Assembly (NCBI GenBank): GCA_002407845.1
Contig: DHPK01000032.1
Location: forward strand, 102,623 to 149,099
DNA from: Leptolinea sp. UBA5366
GTDB taxonomy: Bacteria; Chloroflexota; Anaerolineae; Anaerolineales; Anaerolineaceae
Direction: 5' to 3'
DNA length: 46,477 bases
Each line of letters begins with the position of its first letter. Position 1 is the stretch's first letter. The translations under genes and the position numbers were made by a program. Positions 41,601 through 46,477 of the stretch are shown here, in pieces. The notes beneath the pieces are model-generated. The model did no database searches. It saw nothing but the letters and a program-made list of their open reading frames with translations, and was not told the DNA's origin.

Positions 41601-42912
41601 TTTCATTCGCCGTGCCGATGACGTCGCGAAACAGTCTTACGCTGAAAGAATTTACGGCCGAATGACTGCTGAGCGGACAATTGATCCGGCAACCGGCGAG
41701 ATTCTCGCTGAAAAGAACACTCCGATTGACCATGATCTGGCAAAGATCATCACGAAATCGAATGTCCAGGAACTCAAGGTTCGCTCGCCAATGACCTGTG
41801 AACTCAAGCACGGTATCTGTGCTCATTGCTATGGTCTCGATCTTGGCAGGGGGAAAATGGTTGAACTCGGTTCAGCCGTTGGCACAGTCGCCGCGCAGTC
41901 AATCGGCGAGCCTGGTACTCAGCTAACACTTAGAACTTTCCACTCGGGCGGCGTTGCCCAGGGCGGCGATATCACGACCGGCCTCCCGCGCGTTGAAGAA
42001 CTGTTCGAAGCCCGGCGGACGCCGAAGGGTGAAGCAGTTATCACGCAAATCGACGGAACAGCCCGAATTATTCAGTCGGACAAATACACAGACCTGCGGA
42101 CAATCCGCGTTGACCACGTTGAATTGGTCAGCGATGTATTCGAGGTCGAAGAGAGCTGGACGATCAAGGTCAAAGACGAGCAGACTGTCAACCTTGGTGA
42201 CACCATCGCTGAAAACAGTGAAACAACGATCACCGCTGTGCACGCTGGTCAGGTGCGTATCGAAGAAGAGAAAGTCATCGTCACCTACGAATCGAAACTC
42301 AGTGAAGAATATGATATCCCGAGCACTGCTCGTGTCATCATCAAAGACAATCAGCAGGTGAAATCAGGTCAGCCGCTGACCGAAGGGTCGCTGAACCCGC
42401 ACACCGTGTTGAAACTGAATGGCAGAGATGCCTGCCAGATGTATATTCTGACAGAAATTCAGCGGGTTTATCGCGCACAGGGTCAGAACATCAATGACAA
42501 GCACTTCGAAGTCATCATTCGTAAGATGCTCGGCAAGGTTCAGATCACCCGCTCAGGCGACTCACCCTTCCTGCCGATGGACGTCGTCGACCGACTCAAT
42601 CTGCGTGAGATCAACGCCAAACTCGAAGCAGAAGGAAAACAGCCGGCAAAGCATATTGAAATCCTGCTGGGTGTGACAAAGGCTTCATTGAGCACTGACT
42701 CATGGCTTTCCGCATCTTCCTTCCAGCACACCATCAAGGTGCTGGCAAGCGCAGCGATCGGCGGCATGAAAGATCCGCTTTATGGTCTGAAAGAAAACGT
42801 CATCATCGGTAAGCTTATACCAGCCGGAACCGGGTTTGTTCCCGGACGCTTCGATAACGAAGAAGAGTTGGTTGCTCAGAATGCTCTGATTTCAAATTTG
42901 CCAAGCGAATAA
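38674..42912 (+). CDS. rpoC: DNA-directed RNA polymerase subunit beta'
   Basis: This is the largest subunit of RNA polymerase. The 1412-aa protein starts with the zinc-binding region (C59, C61, C74, C77 in CYCGKYKN and VCDKCGVE). It then has a coiled-coil-rich insert of about 140-325 between VLYFAQYIVTYVDEDA and LTFLSETSYRELKSRW. The catalytic NADFDGDQMAVH is at 628-639, with D630, D632 and D634 binding Mg2+. The bridge helix and trigger loop follow, and the second zinc site lies near SPMTCELKHGICAHCYG. GTG 38674 is the start after GGGAGGAACATTC. rpoB, normally adjacent, is not upstream; a kinase-like gene is. A strong terminator follows. Confidence 0.98.
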   Translation: METKGLVALGISLASPDTIRSWSHGEVLKPETINYRRLRPEKDGLFCEAIFGPTRDWQCYCGKYKNPRYKGIVCDKCGVEVTRSAVRRERLGHIELATPIAHIWYTRRIPSYLGLLLDISRRNLDRVLYFAQYIVTYVDEDARQKALNRLEDEISGSEKEFAQEINQKILSVKTSRDKNLTQIQEQREALMTKTDELIASRLDPIMKEGQRLEAELQEKIGQTVKNAIVFSSTESIIVAEGETIANPHLSLVQKTVKEKLDEIESELKSQLQRDIERLDMDKQQVRAEAEEQMEALRNQLVDESTESQSQNSKLRDELQDLQPLTFLSETSYRELKSRWGQVFRADMGAEAFYDILKRLDLDQLSEDLWNEVRTTKSKQKRKKATSRLKVVESFRSSKNHPEWMILTVLPVIPPDLRPMVQLDGGRFATSDLNDLYRRVINRNNRLKRLLELGAPDVIVRNEKRMLQEAVDSLIDNSQRGKALSRRGRRELKSLSDMLKGKKGRFRRNLLGKRVDYSGRSVIVVGAKLKLNQCGLPKNMALELFHPFLVSRLVEHGYASNVKGANRIIERKDRNRPEVWEVLEEVISDRPVLLNRAPTLHRLGIQAFEPILIEGNAIQLHPLVCTAFNADFDGDQMAVHVPLSEKAVEEARTLMLASKNLLKPADGEPIISPSKDMVLGVFYLTMDIAGEHKGDGRAFYSIDEVQYAYELNQVQLHTKIKYLGETWFNEDGIRLAEPEKRIIDTTVGRVIFNDILPEEVRFKNMPLDKGAIKDLIAEVYQICGQDVTTSVADSIKDIGFEYAMRSGSTIAVSDITIPEKKDGMLAEADSEVESINKQWRRGLLTEQERNDRTIDVWQNTTTRIAKEVRDNMDPQGNMATMANSGATKGGFGPIAQLAGMRGLMADPSGRIIRLPIKSNFREGLDALEYFISTHGARKGLADTALRTADAGYLTRRLVDIAQDLIINEIDCGTEDGIFIRRADDVAKQSYAERIYGRMTAERTIDPATGEILAEKNTPIDHDLAKIITKSNVQELKVRSPMTCELKHGICAHCYGLDLGRGKMVELGSAVGTVAAQSIGEPGTQLTLRTFHSGGVAQGGDITTGLPRVEELFEARRTPKGEAVITQIDGTARIIQSDKYTDLRTIRVDHVELVSDVFEVEESWTIKVKDEQTVNLGDTIAENSETTITAVHAGQVRIEEEKVIVTYESKLSEEYDIPSTARVIIKDNQQVKSGQPLTEGSLNPHTVLKLNGRDACQMYILTEIQRVYRAQGQNINDKHFEVIIRKMLGKVQITRSGDSPFLPMDVVDRLNLREINAKLEAEGKQPAKHIEILLGVTKASLSTDSWLSASSFQHTIKVLASAAIGGMKDPLYGLKENVIIGKLIPAGTGFVPGRFDNEEELVAQNALISNLPSE

Positions 42913-42930
42913 ACGAATAATCGTAATGAT

Positions 42931-42962
42931 AAAGTGCCGCAATTTCTAGCGGCACTTTTTTT
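42931..42962 (+). terminator. Terminator of rpoC
   Basis: AAAGTGCCGC (42931-42940) pairs with GCGGCACTTT (42949-42958) around an 8-nt loop and is followed by T residues. Confidence 0.9.
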
Positions 42963-43328
42963 ATCCTATTGGATTCTTCAAGAAAACAATTATTATCAAA
43001 CTCTCAGCCAGACAGAGATTTGAGCTCCCCACTCTTTTCGGTTTTTGAGCAAATTGCAGATTGTTTTTTGCTATACAGTCTGGTAATGTTATTCCCATAC
43101 CTGCGAGTCTCTTTTTAATACTAAAAAATCAAAACGTTTTGTCAATTTTATATCTATGCGAATTTTCCCATTATTTGATTGTTCCATTGCTCTATTAAGT
43201 CCCTTGATTTCCACCGTTTTCTAGCACACCATTTAGCGGAAAATCAAGCGGCGACGCCTTGCGGGCAGTACAATTTCTATGATTTTGACCGTTTATTGTT
43301 CAAATCTAACCATCTATCGAAAATCAGT
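42963..43328. other. Gene-free, AT-rich control region upstream of the LytTR gene
   Basis: No protein-coding gene is seen in this stretch. Its last 100 bp hold the LytTR repeat described separately. Further upstream, ACCATTTAG (43228-43236) matches the half site of such regulators in eight of nine positions, though its partner is not at the proper distance. The rest shows no clear structure. Confidence 0.5.
43288..43317 (+). promoter_or_regulatory. LytTR-type direct repeat, candidate autoregulatory site
   Basis: ACCGTTTAT (43288-43296) and ACCATCTAT (43309-43317) are two 9-bp direct repeats with start-to-start distance 21 bp (12-bp spacer). That is the geometry known for LytTR regulators. 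The first copy fits the pattern [TA][AC][CA]GTTN[AG][TG] at every position, the second at seven of nine. It ends 11 bp upstream of the -35 box. Confidence 0.7.
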
Positions 43329-43357
43329 GGAAAACTGCCTTCATATTCTTTATACTG
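43329..43357 (+). promoter_or_regulatory. Promoter of the LytTR-membrane protein pair
   Basis: TGGAAA (43329-43334) and TATACT (43352-43357) are separated by 17 bp. The weak -35 and good -10 suit a promoter that needs an activator bound directly upstream. Confidence 0.6.
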
Positions 43358-43381
43358 TGACAAAAGCAAGGAGGTGACTCA

Positions 43382-43822
43382 ATGCAAGTGGAAATAAAAA
43401 TCGACCACAACTGCAAAATACCAAAAATCATCGTTCTGACCGACAAAATTACCGATGAGATAACCGAACTCGTCAAACGAATTTCGGACGAATCTCCGCA
43501 GATATTTGCCGGATTTAGAGACAGCACACTGGAAATTCTTGAACCGGAAGAAATTCAGCGGGTCTATGCCGAATCAGGTAAAGTGCTGGCGATGACAGAT
43601 AAAGGCGAATACACGCTGCGGCTGCGGCTTTATGAGCTTGAAGACCGCTTGGATAAAAACAGTTTTGTCCGAATATCTAATGCAGAAATCATCAACTTGA
43701 AAAAAGTCAAAGGGTTCGATCTGAGTTTTACCGGCACGATTTGCGTTTCTATGCTGGATGGGACAGTCACTTACGTATCGAGACGATATGTCTCGAAAAT
43801 CAAACAAGTATTAGGAATATGA
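43382..43822 (+). CDS. LytTR-family transcriptional regulator
   Basis: The 146-aa protein has no receiver domain. Residues about 45-146 form the LytTR DNA-binding domain (LEILEPEEIQRVYAESGKVLAMT, then the elbow KNSFVRISNAEIINLKKVKGF and the C-terminal LDGTVTYVSRRYVSKIKQVLGI). The N-terminal 44 residues are short and of unknown role. AAGGAGGTG lies 7 nt before ATG 43382. A four-helix membrane protein follows 10 bp later, the layout of LytTR regulatory systems in which the membrane partner restrains the regulator. A well-spaced direct repeat upstream of its own promoter suggests positive autoregulation. Confidence 0.92.
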   Translation: MQVEIKIDHNCKIPKIIVLTDKITDEITELVKRISDESPQIFAGFRDSTLEILEPEEIQRVYAESGKVLAMTDKGEYTLRLRLYELEDRLDKNSFVRISNAEIINLKKVKGFDLSFTGTICVSMLDGTVTYVSRRYVSKIKQVLGI

Positions 43823-43832
43823 GGAAAAAGAA

Positions 43833-44291
43833 ATGAAAAGACAGATACTTTTACGAAGTCTGCTTGGCGCTCCGCTCGGTCTCGCGATCAGCACGGCGAT
43901 GGCAATCATTGTTTCGTTGATCATCGGTGATGGAAAATTTTATGCTGTTGTTCCAGATTTAGTCGCGGACTGCGGTAACGAAGTGAACGCCATAATTTTA
44001 CAATCCATCTGCTCGCTCCTATATGGATCTGCCTGGGGAGGCGCATCGGTCATCTGGGAAAAGGAAAACTGGAGTCTGCTTCGTCAATCCGCTTCCCATT
44101 TGATCATCGTCTCTCTTGCGACCTTCCCCGTCGCCTACTTCACCCGATGGATGCCCCATTCGTTATCCGGTATTCTGCTTTACTTCGGAATATTCTTTGC
44201 CATCTACTTTGTCATTTGGTTTACGCAGGTGTTTTTTATGAGAAAACGCATTGCGCAGCTAAACGCCAAGATTCAAGAGAAGATTGTTTGA
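43833..44291 (+). CDS. DUF3021-like membrane protein, probable LytTR partner
   Basis: The 152-aa protein has four hydrophobic segments, about 10-32, 52-74, 84-106 and 112-135, then a basic C-terminal tail (RKRIAQLNAKIQ). This fits the DUF3021 type. Genes of this type commonly follow stand-alone LytTR regulators, and in characterised LytTR systems the membrane partner holds the regulator inactive. Start ATG 43833 follows GAGGAAAAAGA. The signal it senses is unknown. Whether it inhibits or assists the regulator here is inferred from the family and position. Confidence 0.82.
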   Translation: MKRQILLRSLLGAPLGLAISTAMAIIVSLIIGDGKFYAVVPDLVADCGNEVNAIILQSICSLLYGSAWGGASVIWEKENWSLLRQSASHLIIVSLATFPVAYFTRWMPHSLSGILLYFGIFFAIYFVIWFTQVFFMRKRIAQLNAKIQEKIV

Positions 44292-44368
44292 CTTGGAAAA
44301 ACTACACTCAAAGATTAAAAGAACAATTTCAAACTTGACTCCGCTTCAATGAATAGCTCAGTGGATAA

Positions 44369-44406
44369 AAAAACAGAGTGAAAATGAATCTTTTCACTCT
44401 GTTTTT
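44369..44406. terminator. Bidirectional terminator between LytTR pair and deoB
   Basis: A perfect 16-bp stem AAAAACAGAGTGAAAA / TTTTCACTCTGTTTTT with loop TGAATC. It gives U-tracts on both strands and serves both converging units. Confidence 0.9.
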
Positions 44407-44452
44407 ATTTATCAGCCGCATTAATTCGGTAATCCTCAATGACCAGAACTTC

Positions 44453-45613
44453 TTAAAATAGACTTACACCTGACTCCGTTGGCTTGACGTTAAAAATGCG
44501 CGCAATCGTCTGGGCGATATCAGCAAATGTCTCGCGGGTTCTAAAATTAATGCCAGTCGGAATTGCTTCACCATACATGAGAAGCGGTACATACTCGCGC
44601 GTATGATCCGTCCCGGAATGCGTCGGATCACAGCCATGATCAGCCGTGATAAAGAGCGCATCAGTTGCTTTCATCCGCCCGATAAATCCGCCCAGCCATC
44701 TATCAAATTCGGTCAAGGCATCCGCATACCCTTGCACATCGCGCCGATGGCCATATTTCATATCGAAATCGACCAAATTAGTGAAAATCAACCCAGTGTC
44801 AAAACTATCAAAGCATTCATCCGTGTGTTTCATGCCATCAGCGTTAGATTCATTGTGAATCGCGTAAGTGATCCCCTGCCCCATAAAAATATCCTCGATT
44901 TTGCCGACACCAGCAACCGGATATCCCGCCTCTTTCAAATGATCGAGAACGGTCGGACGCGGCGGTGCCAGCGAAAAGTCTCGGCGGTTCGAGGTGCGCG
45001 TGAAATGTCCGGGTGTACCGATAAAAGGCCGGGCAATCACTCGCGCAACAGCATTTTCGCCTGTCAGGATTTCCCGAGCAGTCTGGCAGAATTCATACAG
45101 TTTTTCAATCGGCACAATCTCTTCATGAGCCGCAATCTGAAAAACGCTGTCTGCGGATGTATAGATGATCAAATCACCGGTTTTCATATGTTCTTCACCG
45201 AATGCATCGATAATCGCTAATCCGGATGAAGGATAATTTCCGAGCGTCCCGCGCCCAGTTTTCTTCTCGAAGGGATCCATGACATCCCGGCCAAAACCAT
45301 TCGGATATACAGGAAACGGCTGCGGAATATACAGCCCTGCCATCTCCCAATGACCAATCGTTGTGTCTTTTCCCGCAGATTTTTCTGCCAGCCGAGCATA
45401 GGATCCTTTTGGGTTTTGCAATTGGGAAAAGCCGATCATGCCATCAATATTGCCCAGCCCGAGCATTTCCATGTTCGGCAGCCGAAAATCAGGCAGCGCT
45501 TCGGCGATGTGCCCGAGTGTGTTCGGTTCATGATCGCCATAAAGGTGCGCATCAGGAATTGCTCCCATGCCGGCGCTGTCCAAAACAATCCAGATCACCC
45601 GATTAATGTCCAT
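44453..45613 (-). CDS. deoB: Phosphopentomutase
   Basis: DeoB interconverts ribose (deoxyribose) 1- and 5-phosphates in nucleoside salvage with Mn2+. The 386-aa alkaline phosphatase-superfamily protein starts MDINRVIWIVLDSAGMGAIPDA with the first metal aspartate in VLDSAGMGA. It has GKDTTIGHWEMAG, where the phosphorylated threonine of the family sits. Further metal-binding residues occur in LVDFDMKYGHRRD and LFITADHGCDPTHSGTDHTREYVPLL. The length is usual. AGGAGGG lies 4-5 nt before the ATG. The gene is convergent with the LytTR pair and divergent from gyrA, with its own promoter. Confidence 0.96.
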   Translation of the reverse strand: MDINRVIWIVLDSAGMGAIPDAHLYGDHEPNTLGHIAEALPDFRLPNMEMLGLGNIDGMIGFSQLQNPKGSYARLAEKSAGKDTTIGHWEMAGLYIPQPFPVYPNGFGRDVMDPFEKKTGRGTLGNYPSSGLAIIDAFGEEHMKTGDLIIYTSADSVFQIAAHEEIVPIEKLYEFCQTAREILTGENAVARVIARPFIGTPGHFTRTSNRRDFSLAPPRPTVLDHLKEAGYPVAGVGKIEDIFMGQGITYAIHNESNADGMKHTDECFDSFDTGLIFTNLVDFDMKYGHRRDVQGYADALTEFDRWLGGFIGRMKATDALFITADHGCDPTHSGTDHTREYVPLLMYGEAIPTGINFRTRETFADIAQTIARIFNVKPTESGVSLF

Positions 45614-45640
45614 TATTCCCTCCTTCGCATATCATCAATA

Positions 45641-45670
45641 ATTATATAGGACGTTCGCGCAGCCGGTCAA
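45641..45670 (-). promoter_or_regulatory. Promoter of deoB
   Basis: On the minus strand TTGACC (45670-45665) and TATAAT (45646-45641) are 18 bp apart. The -10 box lies 28 bp upstream of the deoB ATG. Confidence 0.7.
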
Positions 45671-45722
45671 TTTTCTTGATAACTTCAAAATGACCCTCTG
45701 GAGATTTTAAAAAATAGTAAGG

Positions 45723-45763
45723 TAAAATCAAAAGGCGCACCGGCGCGGAACGACCTGCCGCGC
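45723..45763 (+). promoter_or_regulatory. gyrA control region with -10 box and GC-rich inverted repeat
   Basis: TAAAAT (45723-45728) is the best -10 candidate, with a poor -35 (TGGAGA, 18 bp upstream). Downstream, GCGCGG (45743-45748) and CCGCGC (45758-45763) form an inverted repeat with a 9-nt spacer in the would-be leader of about 70 nt. Confidence 0.4.
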
Positions 45764-45800
45764 GTTCTCTCGGACGCTCGCGGGAAAAAATGAGGAATAA

Positions 45801-46477
45801 ATGGATAATCACGATATAAAGCCTGTCAACATCGAACAAGAAATGCAGCAGTCCTATCTGGACTATGCCATGAGCGTTATCATTTCTCGAGCGCTGCCCG
45901 ACGCCCGCGATGGACTGAAACCAGTTCAACGGCGTATCTTGTACGCAATGTATGACATGGGTATCCGCCCGGACTCCAGTTATAAAAAATCAGCCAGAAT
46001 TGTCGGTGAAGTCCTCGGAAAGTACCATCCGCACGGGGACACCGCGGTTTATGACGCGATGGCGCGGCTTGCACAGGATTTCACGATTCGCTATCCGCTC
46101 GTCGACGGGCAGGGGAACTTTGGCTCGATTGACGGAGATCCACCGGCTGCGATGCGTTACACCGAAGCCAAACTCGACCAATTCTCAATGGAACTGCTGA
46201 ACAACATTGATCAAGACACGATCAATTTCACGCGTAATTTTGATGACACCTTAGACGAACCTGAAGTGCTGCCGTCCTCGCTGCCGAACATGCTGATCAA
46301 TGGATCAAGCGGCATTGCCGTGGGCATGGCGACGAATATTCCTCCTCACAACCTCGGCGAGCTGGTGGACGCAATCGTTTATATGCTGGATCAGTGGGAT
46401 GCTTATGACGACATCACTGCCGATGACCTGATGCGCTATGTCCAAGGTCCAGATTTCCCGACCGGCGGGATCATCAT
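45801..46477 (+). CDS. gyrA: DNA gyrase subunit A, 3' end outside window
   Basis: GyrA is the DNA-breaking subunit of gyrase. The 225 visible residues include MQQSYLDYAMSVIISRALPDARDGLKPVQRRILY, the family start. The quinolone-determining region KYHPHGDTAVYDAMARLAQDF has Thr at position 81 where E. coli has Ser83, and the catalytic tyrosine is Y120 in PPAAMRYTEAKL. LINGSSGIAVGMATNIPPHNLGEL follows. GAGGAATAA precedes ATG 45801. The missing C-terminus prevents a strict distinction from ParC, but gyrase is the more likely reading. Confidence 0.93.
   Translation, partial: MDNHDIKPVNIEQEMQQSYLDYAMSVIISRALPDARDGLKPVQRRILYAMYDMGIRPDSSYKKSARIVGEVLGKYHPHGDTAVYDAMARLAQDFTIRYPLVDGQGNFGSIDGDPPAAMRYTEAKLDQFSMELLNNIDQDTINFTRNFDDTLDEPEVLPSSLPNMLINGSSGIAVGMATNIPPHNLGELVDAIVYMLDQWDAYDDITADDLMRYVQGPDFPTGGII

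Noticed and set aside
41954..42361. A 135-codon open frame inside rpoC on the same strand, other frame
   Set aside because: Shadow of the rpoC coding sequence; basic low-complexity translation without a domain.
43213..43236. Second LytTR direct repeat ACCGTTT and ACCATTT
   Set aside because: The start-to-start distance is 15 bp and not 21 bp; only the single half site ACCATTTAG is good, so it is not counted as a site.
44341..44366. tRNA-like stretch AATAGCTCAGTGGATA resembling a D-arm
   Set aside because: No acceptor stem, anticodon arm or T-arm follows; the strong terminator starts directly behind it.
1..46477. Insertion sequences, prophage genes, CRISPR arrays, tRNA or rRNA genes
   Set aside because: I looked for transposase, integrase, phage structural genes, spaced repeats and tRNA cloverleafs and saw none except tmRNA.

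Overview
The window looks like the chromosome of a strictly or mainly anaerobic bacterium, most probably Chloroflexota of the class Anaerolineae. That placement is an inference from the protein families and is not proven. The clues are an RpoC with a long coiled-coil insert near its N-terminus, a system I cytochrome c maturation operon whose CcmE carries CxxxY instead of HxxxY, an anaerobe-type oxygen-defence set (desulfoferrodoxin, rubredoxin, hemerythrin-like protein) and a standard two-piece-like tmRNA gene without encoded CCA. No insertion sequence, phage gene, tRNA or CRISPR array was seen. Both ends cut a gene: uvrA on the left and gyrA on the right.

Layout. 1-5315 (minus): DNA repair and translation block yebC-ruvC-trmH-type methyltransferase-ruvA-uvrA, tightly packed. 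5471-7189 (minus): FAH-family hydrolase and a CorA-type transporter. 7446-7845: tmRNA. 8138-13711 (plus): a complete hydrolytic meta-cleavage operon. It holds a ferredoxin, catechol 2,3-dioxygenase, IclR regulator, ring-fission hydrolase, hydratase, acetaldehyde dehydrogenase and hydroxy-oxovalerate aldolase, and would turn catechols into pyruvate and acetyl-CoA. Its promoter and a 19-bp palindrome are readable upstream. 14115-16624: hemerythrin-like protein, rubredoxin, threonine aldolase, desulfoferrodoxin. 16880-18948: YfcC/DcuC-type carrier and LUD-domain protein. 19111-21147 (minus): ligA.

21290-28525 (plus) holds the most unusual block. Two zinc-ribbon membrane proteins are followed by a DUF2207-like membrane protein that ends in an alternating Cys-Ala tail with a Gly5-Arg end, and then directly by a radical SAM/SPASM protein with a PqqD-like N-terminus. 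A methyltransferase, a PatB/MalY aminotransferase and a YdcF-like protein follow. I read the core as a peptide-modification system in which the Cys-Ala tail of a membrane protein is the substrate. This is a hypothesis.

29173-37027 (plus): cytochrome c maturation operon ccmE-ccmF-(DNA glycosylase)-ccmA-ccmB-ccmC-ccmD-glycosyltransferase-cmk, mostly with overlapping ends; ccmG and ccmH are absent. 37067-38455: a soluble histidine-kinase-like ATPase without a visible H-box. 38674-42912: rpoC, detached from rpoB and preceded by a structured leader. 43382-44291: a LytTR regulator with a four-helix membrane partner, with a textbook LytTR direct repeat just upstream of the promoter. 44453-45613 (minus): deoB. 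45801-46477: gyrA start.
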